A DNA stretch of 64,000 nucleotides, taken from contig CP071495.1 in NCBI GenBank assembly GCA_017354895.1, forward strand, positions 1,285,001-1,349,000. Reading direction: 5' to 3'. The notes under the pieces are model-generated. The model saw nothing but the letters and a program-made list of their open reading frames with translations, was not told where the DNA came from and made no database searches. The translations under genes were made by a program, and so were the position numbers. Each line of letters begins with the position of its first letter. The first letter of the stretch is position 1. Below are positions 31,428 through 44,361 of the stretch, one piece after another. This DNA comes from Podospora comata (Eukaryota; Ascomycota; Sordariomycetes; Sordariales; Podosporaceae).

Positions 31428-34400
31428 CTACCTAATCTTCACCTTGATGTACGGCACCTCCACATCCTCCCCGTCCGCATCCTCCGTCACCACATCAAAG
31501 ATCAGCTCCTTCTGATGCTCGGGAATCTTCTTCTTGCTCACCGTCTCTACCAGCTCGCTCAACTTCATCGGATACTTGTCCTTTCTCTTCGCAGGCGGGA
31601 AGAAGGACGCGTACAGCAAGCTCACGCCCGAGCTCACCATCGAGATCTCCAGGCCACGGGACTTGAAGTCATCGATCAACTCTTGCAGCGTGACATCATT
31701 GAACTCGAAGCGGTCCCAGATCTTGTCAAACGTCACCTTGCCGTTGGGACCCGTGTACTCAACCTTGGGGCTGGCAATCGGCTCGCTGAAGCCAAAAAAG
31801 GGCAGGGCCAAGTTGATGAAGCCGTTCTTGTACTGCTCGATGTCGTCCTTGCCGTCGATGATCTTGAACAGCTCAAGGATGACCAGGCCGGTGACCAACG
31901 CCGTGGTGGTGGCGATGGCGGGAATGATCTTGCCGGCGATGAACTTGGTCTTGTGCCTATCGGCCTGCTCGATCTTGTAGTTGTCGGCACGCAGGTTGCT
32001 GGCGGCCGTGATGAAGTCAATGTGATGGTTGGTATCATCATCCTTCTCAAACTCGACAGGAGTGAGCTTGAAGCCGGCAAGGGACTTGGGATCGGGAAGC
32101 TGCTTGATCAGGTTGCTCAGCTCAGCTTCATCATCAAAGGCAGCGCCGGCGTTCGGATCCTAAAACAAGTCAGCGAGATCATTCTAGGGTGCCTCTTCAG
32201 GCAAGACTTACAGGCTCCTTCTCGTCGGCCTGAATCTTGACGTTGGAATCAGGAGAAAAGTCGGGAACAATCATCGACTCCAAGGCCTGAATGTAATCCT
32301 GTCTTGTCTTGTCCTTGACATTGATATTGTAGTTGAAGGCATGCAGGTTGGTCGCCGCCACGATGAAGCTGTAGTGAGTGGGGTTGTTCACATCAAACTT
32401 CAACGGATCAGGCGCGCGCTTCGGCCCAGACCAGAATGGGGTGCCGGTAGACGAGACAGAGTCCTTGGGGAAGTTGTAGAGCAGCTGCTGAATAGCATTG
32501 TTGTATTGCTTCTCGAACAGCATGCGGCCCCACTGAACGCAGTCCTCAAAGGTGAGAGCCCGGTCATTCTTGAGGTAGTCGAGGAGCATCTCAAGGGTGG
32601 CCTTCTCGTTGCCGCCCTGTTTCAGAGTGGTCTCGAGGTAGTTGGGCTGGGTAAGATAGAGGTTGGCTGTCTCGGCAGGCTTGACAAACGAGCTCTCAAA
32701 CAACTCACGAGCCCACGCAATGGTGTGCTCGATCTTGTTGGGGAAACTGCGCAGAGTACACATGGGGAAGGACTGCTCGGGGGGATCCTGAGAGGAGGAG
32801 TATGACTCGGTGATCTTGGGAAGGACGACCTGGGTGTTGCCCTTGGTACCAAGAGTACCGCTCTCCAGCAGAGGCTTGTGGAAGAAGACGCATCTCCTGT
32901 CGACATATGTTCTCGCCTCAACGTTGTCGAGCGCATTGGTAACACCGTCCAAGTCGTTCCAGAAATCCTCGTTAAAGATGTGCTCTGTCTCGGGGCTGAC
33001 ACGGTCCTTCAGGGTGACAATGTGGCCGACCAATTCAGGGTTCATCGCTTGAACTGCCCTGGCGGCACAGTCGCTCTTCATCTGGCCGACATCCTTGGGC
33101 CTGAAGAGGAACTGCCTGTTGAGGTTGCTCTTCTCGATGGAATCCATGTCGGTAACAGTGATCTTGCCGCGAGGACCGGTTCCGAGACCGATCATGGCCC
33201 AGTTTTTGAGCATTTCGCAGCCGATAGCACCGGCACCGACGAGGAACTGTCTGACGTTGGCGACCTTGTCTTGGAACTCGCGGCCAAAGACGGCAATTTG
33301 GCCATCATAGCGAGCACCGGTGGGCTGGCAGAGCTCCTCGGTGCGGGCAACACTCGTTGGGAGTGATTCAAGCGAGTCAAAGTACATGAACTGCTGCACG
33401 GGGTTGAACTTTCCAGACACAGCCTTGAGCACTTCTTGAGCCGCGAGGCCGCCGAAGAAGGCGGCCATTGGGTTCAGGTCACCAGTAGCCTGGTAGCTGA
33501 GCTCCTTCAGGAGCTTCTCATCCCACTCCACCTCGATTCCCTCGGCTTGGGCGAACTGCTTGGCCGAGCTGATCACGACAAGCGCATCCTCATCGTTCAT
33601 GGGCCGGGGAAGACGACCATGGGTCTGGGCAAAGGCATGCACGGCTTGGAATCCGATGTGAAGCTGTTGTGGGCGATCAAACTTGGCAAAATCAGAGATG
33701 ACAAATTCAGGCTCTTTCATGGCAGCAGAAATGCTCTTGAAGTTGATGAACTTGGGCATCTTGACCTGCTGATAGAGACCTCCGCGCTTGTACTGCCCGA
33801 GACCTGACACGTCACCGATGGAAAAGGTGTATGGGCCCCTGACCGTGACCTTTCGGGGCTCGGCACCGTTGAGACCCTCCATACCCTCCACCTCGGTAAA
33901 CGTCACGTAGTCGCCATCCTCCAGCCCGTGCCGCGTCTCATCGAGGGCAGAGACCAAACCCTCCTCGTCGATGCCTGCCACTATACCACTGACGGGGTTC
34001 TCGCCACTGGAGTCGAGCACGGTGAAGTTGTTGCCGAAATCGCAAAAGATGTTGGCGAACAGGCCGGCTGTCTCGGCGGCGATAAAGTAGATGCCCTTCT
34101 CGTGGCAGTAGTCGCCGAGGAGGACCTTGAGGTGCTGGGGCGTATTTGTTAGAACCACGACCTGGTACTTGTCAAATTGCGACAGGTTCTCGCCAAGACT
34201 ATCAGATTGGTGAATATGAACTGGTGTGTAGGCGTTGAGCTCGGCGACACGTGGGGCCACGACCTGGTCGCGAGGCTTGCCGACGTCTTCAGGATGCAGG
34301 AAGAAGTTGGAAGAGAGGTCTGCGATGGCGACGGGGGCGGGATCGAAGAGGGAGACGCTCTTCACACCGGCGAGGGCGATGTTCTTTGCGATTTCGACAC

Positions 34401-34655
34401 CGAGACCCTTTTGACCAACGATGAGGACGTTGGAAGCGCCCATGCGCTTCATGGCCTCGTGGCCCAAGACATAGAGCTGTCGGCTGTAGAGCGACTCGTC
34501 GATTTCGGTGGTGCCCACGACCGACTCGTCGACCTGCATCCGGGTGACGAGGTCGACCTCCTCGGGAAGCTTCTTGTCCTGGATGGCATCAGGAGCAGTC
34601 AGTTTTGAGCCTGTCAGAGCTAGGGTTCACTAGCAAGGAGAAGACGAACAGTCAT
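31428..34655 (-). CDS. UBA1: ubiquitin-activating enzyme E1
   Basis: Exons 34655-34650 (6 nt, Met-Thr), 34578-32212 and 32159-31428 give 1034 residues; yeast Uba1 has 1024. The enzyme adenylates ubiquitin and carries it as a thioester for transfer to E2s, in cytosol and nucleus. The inactive adenylation half begins [19 protein letters not shown]. The active half has [18 protein letters not shown] (nucleotide-binding GXGXXG) and [17 protein letters not shown]. The catalytic cysteine is in [10 protein letters not shown], Cys609 in this model. The C-terminal ubiquitin-fold domain ends [11 protein letters not shown]. The main intron has donor GTAAGT and acceptor TTTTAG. The first intron is less sure: donor GTTCGT, with an acceptor at 34579 (71-bp intron, CTGAC branch site) preferred over one at 34611 (39 bp); both keep frame. 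Starting at the inner ATG (34539) is the fallback. Confidence 0.96.
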
Positions 34656-35583
34656 GGTTTTCTTGAGGGAGATAGGCAGATCCCCGTCGGATACTTTGCG
34701 TTTCCCCAGCTTGACAGGTTTATGTGATGGCTGGTGGAGTGGTTTTTGGATTGTTGATGGTGGTTTGGGTGGTATTGCGGTTGCACCGGGCGAGGCGGCA
34801 GTTGAGTTGACGGATAGAGTAGAGAGTTGGTGGTGCGAGGTCCCGGTCACAGGTCAGCCCCGCCACCGAGCTGGACTGTGGACTGCGCTGCGGGGGATGA
34901 TGCGATGGATGGTTGGCTGGGTGCCTTGTGAGCTACCCTGGAGTGTAGAGTGGGGGCAGTGACAGCCTGGAAGTAACAATAACAACGATGCCAACGGTTT
35001 TGTTATTTGAAATGGTAAGTGATGGTCTATCTCTGACGCCGATGTTTGCAATTTTGTATCTATTATTACCAACAGAGAGCTCGCCTCACAGTAAAAGACA
35101 GCTTTTGTTCCGAGCTGTCAGAGCTGCATGGAATCTGATGGTGATTTCTAACCATCCATGGCCCATGGGCCATGATGGAATGCGGTTCCACCCCCTGGGG
35201 CTGCCTAGTGGGGCAACTGGCCCCGCCTTTCCCGCCAGGTACCCTTGGCCGTGCAATTGATGAGAAGGAACCACTGCTGTTTCGCTCATCGACTTTTGAC
35301 TTCGATTACAACTTTTTTCCCGATGAGCTTCTTTCATGGTCGGGGACGGCAAGAGTCATGATGCGTGATTTTGATGCTTCCAAGTGGGTAATAGAAGTCT
35401 TTCTCTTTCTCTCTCCGACACACACATCGTCGATGAAAAGAGATATCTGGCAGGATAGGTATAACCCTAGAAATACAAAAGGGCTTGCTAATGGCAACAG
35501 AACGTAAGACTCAAACTTCCAATATCTCCTCTCTTGCTTGTGTCAAAAACCAAAGAATGTCTCCACCACAAAGTCGTGTTGAA
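34656..35583. other. UBA1 upstream region and FKBP12 3' flank
   Basis: About 0.93 kb between tandem minus-strand genes. No other coding signal; the minus-strand frame 34620-34850 lacks an ATG other than the UBA1 start. Confidence 0.6.
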
Positions 35584-36211
35584 TCACTGAACGGCTTTTA
35601 GATAGACGTCACTAAGGTAGGTAGGAGCAGGGTTAGCAGAGGTTCAGAGGCTCAGATGAGTCAAGCCAGTCGGTGAGCGTCAAGAGAGCACTTACAAGAT
35701 CAGATCCGCATTGGGTGGGATGTGGCCGCGGAATCCTCTGTTAACAAGCGCTTGGTTAGTCATTGTCTGTGACTAATCGCAGTATAGGTTGGTAAGGTAA
35801 CTAGTAGTCGCGCATACTTTTCGCCATAGCCATAGTCGCTGGTGATATCAAGCGTGGCTCTCTCGCCAACCCTCATGTCGAGGACCGCCTCATCCCAACC
35901 TGGATAAACTGTCAGCTGACAGCTTGTCACAGCGGTCCTGTTACTCGACATGCGTACCTCTAATGAGTTTCCCGATCCCGATCTGAGTGGAAAAGTCTCC
36001 TCGACCGACGGAGGAGTCAAACCTGAGGTAGGGGTGATCGTGTTAGTTGGTTGCATGTAGAGAGAGAGAAGCAGGTTGTCACTCACTCCTGGCCCTTGTT
36101 TTCTGGTTGGCTGGCGTCTTTCAACCAGCCAGTGTACTCGATGACCACTGTTTGTCCAGGGGCAGGTGAAGGTCCGGTCCCGTGGACATGGGTTATTCTT
36201 GTGACGCCCAT
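35584..36211 (-). CDS. FPR1: FKBP12 peptidyl-prolyl isomerase
   Basis: Five short exons, 36211-36087, 36022-35958, 35899-35818, 35737-35696 and 35611-35584 (125, 65, 82, 42 and 28 nt), give 113 residues, the usual FKBP12 length. Donors are GTGAGT, GTACGC, GTATGC and GTAAGT; acceptors CTCAG, TCCAG, AACAG and TTAG. The protein isomerises X-Pro bonds and is the FK506/rapamycin receptor that inhibits calcineurin or TOR when drug-bound. Visible family residues: GQTVVIEYTGWL, FDSSVGRGDFSTQIGIGKLI, GWDEAVLDMRVGERATLDI, the DYGYG turn and IPPNADLIFDVYLK. The Tyr, Phe-Asp and Trp drug-pocket residues are all there. An in-frame ATG at 36316 would add 35 residues with no basic residues, so it is not a mitochondrial leader; I start at 36211, as in typical MGVT-type FKBP12s. 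Confidence 0.95.
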
Positions 36212-37065
36212 GATGCTGTTGATCTGTGGGGTTGTTGGAGTTGTTGGAGGATGTAGAGTGTGAGAGTCAAAGGTAGTCGTAACGAGCTCGGAAAAGGACG
36301 GACAAGAGTGTGGCATGGTCTGGAAAGCAACGTAGGATCTGGAGACGAGCCTTGTCCTTTTTATATATCAGGACCCTTCGTCTTGAGGTCCCGTCAGTAC
36401 CTACATGGTACCTCGGGGGCTCGGAAGCCACGGCCGGTACTTTGTCGCTGCTAAAACACTGACTGACAGATCAGATGGGAGATGGCTGTGTCGATCGATT
36501 CCCGTGCCCCCGTCACCGGCCAGCCCCCAGTGGTTTTATGCTAGCTCGACCCTGCAATCTTAGTCTGCGGTGCTGGTGTTGGTGGCATCCCACATCGCAT
36601 CCAGGATGCTGTGATGGATGAATCTGGTCGCCGAACTGGTGTGTAAGACCCCGGTCCTGGTTGGCTGCACGGCAGAAGCAGCAGCTAGATCTGGCGCGGG
36701 GCTATCCGTGGGGTTCGGTCTTCTCGAAGCGAGATTCTCTGATGACCCTCTGTGACCCCTTCACTTTTACTGCATGCTGCATGTACCCAACCTGCCAATC
36801 TGCTTTTTTTGCATCCCCCAACACCAAGATATTGGGATGGCCTTTGAACACGGGAAACGCCTAAGCGGTACGTAGCGGCAAGGGTGGGCACCACCACGGG
36901 CCGACGCTGACAACGGTCCATCACCCCCCTAGGTTCCCTTCAGGAGAGAAACCTAGGTACTGTGTAGTAGCGTCGAACCTCGACCCAGCACAGCGGTGGG
37001 ACAAGGGTGTAGCTTGTAGCGAAAAAGACCCGCCTGTGCCACCAAACCGTTGCTGAACGGTGTGA
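36212..37065. other. FKBP12 upstream region
   Basis: Promoter side of FKBP12. It contains an inverted repeat with CCTAGGTT (36928-36935) and AACCTAGG (36950-36957) arms. No gene seen. Confidence 0.5.
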
Positions 37066-37171
37066 ACCTCACTCAAACCTCAACTCACTCAAACCTCAAC
37101 TCACTCAAACCTCAACCCACTCAAACCTCAACCCACTCAAACCTCAACTCACTCAAACCTCAACTCACTCA
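37066..37171. repeat. 16-bp minisatellite
   Basis: About 6.6 copies of CTCAACTCACTCAAAC with C/T variants at one position in the middle copies (CCCACTC instead of CTCACTC). The period is a constant 16 bp. Plus-strand frames through it read as Gln/Thr/Asn/Leu-rich junk. Confidence 0.92.
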
Positions 37172-39213
37172 CAACAGTGGAGGCCACCCCCCGCCTTGTG
37201 CTCCAACGACATGCGAATGCCTTGCGGGCAATACCAGACAAATGACAGAGTCTCAGTCTCAGCTTCACACTCTCGACAGCCACGCCTGATTCCAAGACAC
37301 GCCGAGAGAAAGATGGGGGGGAGGGGTCACCTTCATGATGGACGCCCAACGACACAAGTGGGAAGACGAACAGGAAAAAGCATCTGGGGCGGGTATCATG
37401 ATGTTGCTGGGGTGGGGATGGACCCTTCTGGCATTTCTGTCTGGTGCCCGGATCATGTACATACATGCGGAGCAGACGCAGGACGGCATCCAACATGCGC
37501 AAAGAGGGCAAACCGTGGATGGTTGGGCTCCAGGGCGGTTCTCGGACAAGAAACCCAATCTCCATACTGATATGGAGTGCCATTGCTCCAGCTGCAAGAG
37601 CCAGGGCAGGATGCCAGCGTGCATAGATGCCGCATGACACCAGGGCTAGCCCGACTCGTCGACGGGTTCAGATCTCGTCTTTCCCCTACGGTGCCTATTC
37701 CTCGACGCTGGCCGCGGCAACACGACAATATCTCGCAATGAGCGATGACGTAGCTTGTCCGCTGGTACGGACGGCTCCATCAAAAAATAGCTTGATACGT
37801 TATGGATATGTCGCAGTCCAGGGCCCAACAGGAGAAACCTCGCTATTGCTCGCCTTTCCCGCGGCTGTTCCTGCCGCTCGCTGATGCCATATCGGGCCGG
37901 TGAACACAAGAGAACCTGGAGAGGAGCGTACAGATCCATCAGGGTCAGGCCGGCCAAGTAACACGGAGCCAATTATCCGCCTAACCTTGCTGCCGTGAGT
38001 GGTGTTGAAGGAGCACACGAACGGACAAGGCACATGCGTGTGCAAACTGGCATGATACCCCCATTTCCATGAGACTCGGAGGTCTCTCGCTGGTTGCAGG
38101 GCAAGGATTCATGGGTTCATGACGGGCGATGGCAGAAGTTGTCCCGATCTGCACCACCAGCACCTGCGAGCCTATCACATTGGCAGCCAAACAGCGAGTG
38201 TTATGCCAGATAGATTGGACGTGACTGCCGCCGACTGATGAGTACGAACGCAGCACCGCACGATGTCGACCATGGTTCAGAGGGGGGCGAACATCCTTTG
38301 GGCTCACCATGGCACCCTGCATCCTGCTTTTCTCGCCCTTCCAGACATGCCATTCTATCTCACCCTTCCGGCCGATGTCCACAAACGGATAGGTAGCTTT
38401 ATGAACGACCCTTCAGCCGAACCACCTGCAGCAAAGGTGCTCTTGCTGCCGAGCTCACCTTGTTGACGACAGCCCCATGCCGTGATGGGAATCTTGGTCT
38501 CCTCCCGGGCCCCAATCTATCGATCTAAGGATCTGCTGGACACAATGCCTCCAACCGTACGGGATGGAGCAAAATTCGGTTGGTGGCAGCTCCCCCGGGC
38601 ATTTCTCTCGGTTTCCATTGGCCCGAATGCCCTTGGTCCCCCTCGTGACAAGATCGAGATCCGGCTCTAAAGGGACTGGGAAACACGTGGTGTCCCTAGA
38701 GTGGTGGAGTACGGCGTGTGACCACAACCTTGAACCTTGTGTGAGAGATTCTGCCGCTTTGATCTTGTACAAGTGGGTAAACAACCTCGAGATGGGATCT
38801 GTCCGTATTACGGCGATAGATGTACCGGGAAGGGGGGGCGCGAATTCAACCTCCGGCTGCTCGCCCCAGGAGGCTTCTCTTTCATCCAGTTTTTTCCTGT
38901 CGGGGACACGGACAGGCGCAGGTTTGGCCTGATCATCATCGCAGATCCCGTCACACTTGTGACAACGAATGCACCCCAAGGCTGCCCGGTGCCTTTCGGC
39001 GCCGGCCCATTCTCCATCGCCAACTCGTTCGAAGATGTGATGGGAGATGGAGTCTTCTGCAGGACCCAACAACTTGACATGACCCACCACCGAACAACTA
39101 CTACCACTTGAGGAAGTGGGAAATAAGGATAGCCTCGCCAGGTGGGAAGATAAGGCAGTCAAACCACAGACGGAACGTTGCAGACCTGTCGTAACACACT
39201 CGACGATATATCA

Positions 39214-39237
39214 ACACACACACGCACACACACACAT
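39214..39237. repeat. CA dinucleotide microsatellite
   Basis: About twelve CA units with one CG interruption, intergenic. Confidence 0.8.
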
Positions 39238-41741
39238 CTGGAAAGAGATATGAAACACGCATTCAACACCTGATGCGGCTGCGCACATGGTAACTTGCTC
39301 CGTGACAGATATTTTTCTTTTCCATCAGTCTTTCTCTCCCACAAGCCGATGCCGCAATGGCATCCCGAGAAAGTCTAGACCGACCGAAAAGACCTGGGGG
39401 TTTCCTAGGATTCGGGCGCGAGACACATATCTCACGTTCGCTGCCGATCGGTCAAGTTGATTGACGAATGATGGATCAGTTCACACTTGTGAGACAATGC
39501 AGGTGAGTGGGCAGGTCGACAGACAACAGTCCGTGGGTTTTTTTTGCTAATAGTCAAGGTCAGTTATGACTGGTCGGCAACGAGAAGAGGGAGGGCTTCC
39601 ACTACTCATCTAGAAATTGCACATTGCAGCCCATCTTTGAAGATCAAAGAGCCAACTCACCGGCTGGTCGTACCCCTGATGTCCAACTGTCCTCGGTTCT
39701 CGCCGCCTCACAGCGCCGCAGGTCGTCTTGTTTGGACCATCACAAGATCACGACCGCGCCTCTCGCCATCAATGTGGAGCAGGTAGGTAGGTGGTTGAAG
39801 CGAGCCCAACAGACTGCTGGGGAAGTTGAACGAAGGAGATGAAACAGCTCGCCTCAATGTTCGGGCTTCTCGAGCGATTAAGAAAAGAAACTGGGACGTA
39901 GACGAGGCTGAGCAGCAACGGGCGCCGCTCGGGGAGGCTCAACTGACTTTCCGAGTGGCAGCCTGACGGATCACGGATGAGACTCCGATCCATGTCTACC
40001 TTTTTACTGGGAGAAGATCAGGTTGCAGGTCATTGTCGATGGGATGGGTCCTATCTATCCGTTATCCGATCTTGACAGGGTGATATCCGCTTTCCTTCTT
40101 TTTTTCTTCTTTTTTTTCACCTACCTACCTACACGCCGCCAATCTGAGTAGAAGATCTCTCACTCGACCTAACATAGGGGCCACCATCACCAGCAGCTCC
40201 CAATCCAACAACATGTCCAGTAAAGGTGTGAAAAACAACAACAAGATAACTCTGGTCGGAGTAGGTAATCAAACCCAAATAAGGTAAACCATATGCATAA
40301 TCCCCACACCTACCTTCAACCAGAAGAGAAGTTGTTGTTGACAAATGCAACGCTCTCATCTCGGGCTTACCGCCCATATAAACCGATTCAACCAAAGGAT
40401 TCAAGCTATCAATCTCACCTACCCAGCTGTCAAAATTTTTTTCCAAAAAAACAATGGCACCGCAATTTCGGCGAATTATGTATCTCACCCGTCAACGTTG
40501 TGTTGTAGGGCTGCTTACCTCCCTAGGTAGGTGCTCGCGCCAATTCCCAGATCCAAGGTTTGAGCTGCGTTGCGCGCTTAGAGATTAGGCTTGGCCAACG
40601 GTGATTGACAAGTGATTACCCAATGGAGAGACGTGTTGGTGGTGGTGTTGGCTGCCATTCAGCCAGATGGCGAAGACTGTAAATATCCAAGATTGGAAGC
40701 TGCGCGTTCTTTAGTTTCGTCCCGGCAGCTCACCAGCCTTTGGCTCTCTCACCGGTTTTTTTTTTCTTCATAACTTTTCTGCAAGGACGGTAGGTTATCC
40801 AATCACGACTTGACAAGAGGAAAATTGGGCCAACAGTCTAGTTAACAACCAACAGGATTTGTAGCCGCAGAAATCGCGATTGGCAAGACAGGACAAGGGA
40901 GCCACGAGACCGAGACCGAACCACCGACCTGATTTGACATGGCCGCTTAACAGACCCACGGTAAAGCAAGCGGTTGTTGGTTCGTTCCTCACCTCTTCAC
41001 CTGCCCCCCATGCTGTGGCGGAAGAGGCTCACAGTCGACTTTTGGCGCGGCGTGCGGCGAGGATGTTCAACTTGCGGCACAGAACGTTGACTTGTCTCTT
41101 TTCCGTGTTGGGTATCCTTCAACAGGAAAGAGCCTGAGAGCTGAGGAGACCTGAGGCGTGGAACGGTGCAAAGTACACGATCCGGTCCGTTATGGTGCCA
41201 TTCTTTCACCCAGTATGGTCCGTTTATGGTGAACCTGTGCAAAGACGCCTCGGAAGGATCAGGCACACATGGCGCACGAGTAAACTCAGCAACAAGAACG
41301 GGACAGATCGGAACCGGGTATGGGCTGGAGCGAACGGTGTAAGGTATCACGGAGATCTCTCTCCCTCCCCCCGAGACCGAGGCGGGCATGGTAAGGTAGG
41401 TAGGTTCAATTTTCAGCCCATCAAAAAAGGGTTTCAAGTTGCGCAGTTTGCTCAGCTTGTTCGTATCAGAGAGGGGGGAAATGTTTGATTTGCTTGTCTA
41501 TCTTCCTCTGACAATACGAGTAAGTTTACGCACGCAATTCACACACATATATCAGATACGATCTCATCTCTTTCATTCTGAAGTAATGGATGCTGCGGTT
41601 AGTGTATCGTACCTGAAGGTGTCACCCCCGCATCTCCAAGGCAGGCAGTGCAAGCATGGAACATGACCATCACGCGGGGGAAGAGAGAGGCCCTGCATCC
41701 AAGAACTGCTTTTTATAACTTTAAACTCTTGTGGCTTCGTT

Positions 41742-41766
41742 GCTCTCTCTCTCTCTCTCTTTCTCT
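41742..41766. repeat. CT dinucleotide microsatellite
   Basis: About eleven CT units with a single TT break, intergenic. Confidence 0.8.
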
Positions 41767-44332
41767 GATCAACAACATCACGAGAGATCACGACATCAAA
41801 AATCCTGGGCCACTGCTGATCTACTGTACCTGCTTGATCTGCTGATGTAATACCTACCCCGCCACCACCACCATCCCTTCTTCTCGACAGGATAGGTATT
41901 GCGTACCTTTCCATTCCGACAATTCACAGCCACGCGATCTGGTATGGAAGGGAAACGTGGAGCTGTTTGAGGGTAAGACATCATCGTTCGTTGAAGAGAG
42001 CTTCCTTCCGGAAATGGCCAGGCTTGAGGAGTGCGAATGGAAACTATCGATATCCAGACCATGTGGGAACAATGGATTGCCCTACTATCGTTCTGTGCCG
42101 TCGTTGATCAACTCATCCAAATTCTCACCGTTTTTTAACCCTGCTGTCTTGTCATGGCACAGCGGGCGGCCACAAGTTGGCAGTCAGCTTCTAGAAGGCG
42201 CGGAGGCGGAACGCGGCGAGCTCACGCCCGAGGAATGAAGACGAGCTCACTTCTGGGACGCGCCATCAATCATCTTCTGCCGTCCCGAAAGGGCGGGTTC
42301 TAGCCCGTCTCCCGTTTCAATATATGTGCGAGAGAGGGATGGGTGGAGGAGGGGAGTTTATGTAGGGCAATGCGGGATGGGATAGCACATATGGAGAGGC
42401 AAACTTTTTGCTGCATGGGTGGGTGCATGATAATATAGTGGCGGTTAATCAACTGGGGGGGCATTCATCAATTCGGCTACAGTATCGAGATCAAGGTTGT
42501 CAAGTTGCAGGTGTGATATACACCGAGTCCATCGAAGTAGGTATAGTAGGACCTCTCCAGGGAGGCAAGGCAAAAAGATCGTCGCTGTATTGGCACTCTG
42601 CCGTTCTTCTGCCGGGAGGGGAACACGGAAAACTCGCCGATGAGAGAGAGTTTTTCAGCAGTGGAAAGATGCCGTCGGTGATACACCAGACAGATCATGG
42701 TGTACGTGAGCGGTGGTTCTCTTTTGCACAAACTCGACCGAGTTTGTGAACGGACCATAAAATACGACTGATGACTGCTGCCACCTGATACCTCGTGTGG
42801 ATTGCTAGCACTTATAGTGCCCGGCCGTGACACCAACAAGTCCGCCTGAATTTGATTGATGGATCAACGCTTCCTTCAACGGCTGTGACAGTTGACAGGC
42901 GGTGGCGGATGGCCTTTGTGACGGGTCGAGAATCAGAGCAGATCGGATCAGATCAGATCAAAGTCACCACGTGTTGAAGAGGAGAGATGATCATCGACAA
43001 AGACCTGGAAGGTTGTTGAAGAATTGGAACGGAGAAACAGACGGGCTTTTGGATGATGAATTGCCCACCCACACACACAACAACAGCGCGCAAATGCAAG
43101 CTTTGAAACAGTATTGAATGATGGTCCAATAAGGAGAGCCCGCTTGTGCTGTAGTGGGCCCAGTCCTTAATTGAAGCTGGAGCTGCCAGGTCAAGGCTAC
43201 TTGTAGATGTGCTGCTGGAGGCTGCTCAGCACGTGGAAAAGGGAAGTATCCGGTACCTGAAACTGTCTCCCCAATTTTAGGTCCGGACCATGCACCACCG
43301 TGCGACCGTGGGCCAATAACTGGCCGCTTGCCCCTTTAGTAAACGGCGGAGTCCGTTAATCTTGGACAGCTTCTCCTCTTTTCTCCCCAGGCACCCGAAG
43401 TCTTTTCCACCCTTCTTGCAGCCCATTCCCAATGACATTCCATGGCTGTCTGTGGTGGCTCCATTCCATCCACCACCGGGCGGGTGGGCAGCGCAGGTTC
43501 AACGCGCGTCTCCAGCATTCCCGTCTCGCAGAACCCCGCACTATTTTTCTCAAGATATCACGATATCTAGGAAGGTAGTCTGTTAAGTTGTAGCAGAAGA
43601 TGGGCTGGGTGTGAGAGTGAGAGATTAAAGCAAAGTGTCCACCGTTCGCTCCTCCTTCTGCTCCTCCCCTGGGGCACGGTCTGGTTTTTAATTTTTTGAA
43701 CTCGTGGTGTCGCCGAGAGGGGCCCCTCCGTTTCAGGCGTTTAATCTCAAAGTCACTTTGCATAGATATTGGGGCCCACAGATACCCTCTAGCCTAACGG
43801 CCCCCCAAGCCAAGCTGGGAGCCCTGGTTCGTGTAATATTCCCACTGCTACCCTCAACTGCACCCTTGCTTGCAGCACAGCACTCCAGCACTCCGCCCCA
43901 GAGGTCTGCTTTCCCCCCCTTCCCTTTCCCAGCCCCTTGTGCCCTTGTTGTTTCTTCCGCTTCCTCTGGGGCTATCCTGCGCCTTTCGTTCGTTCGTCCG
44001 TTCCTTCTTCTTACCCCTTCCCTTCTCCTTCTCTCCCCCCTTCCTGCCAGTCGACATCTCCAACCCGGCGATTCTCTTCACCAACAAGTCCAAGACGACG
44101 TCGTTGCCACCAGACAACTCCGGGCGACTCGTCGACTTGTCCACCGAAGAAGACCCATCCCACCGGCGACCCTCCAGATGCCCCTTCTGACATGACCCGT
44201 GGACGCGATTACTCGAGACCACGAAGGTGAAGCACCAAGAAAAACCAGCAAAAATTCAAAGAACCACCCAATTGGACGATATCTCGTCAAGACACTCTTT
44301 TATCGCACTCGACAACCGAGTCGCAGCAAATT

Positions 44333-44361
44333 GTGAGTGAGTGAGTGAGTGAGCGAGTGAG
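44333..44361. repeat. GAGT tetranucleotide microsatellite
   Basis: About seven GTGA units with one C substitution, roughly 480 nt before the MSB2 start; could lie in the promoter or 5' leader. Confidence 0.8.

Noticed and set aside
31362-34608. Plus-strand frames antisense to UBA1 (up to 292 codons)
   Set aside because: They are shadows of the E1 coding sequence; the minus strand has full family conservation.
38455-39162. 235-codon minus-strand frame in the gene-poor stretch
   Set aside because: No domain, no splice sites, random-looking composition, and the opposite strand is open over the same interval.
40129-40488. 119-codon minus-strand frame
   Set aside because: Reads somewhat like protein but begins with GTG, has no ATG near its start, and no family resemblance.
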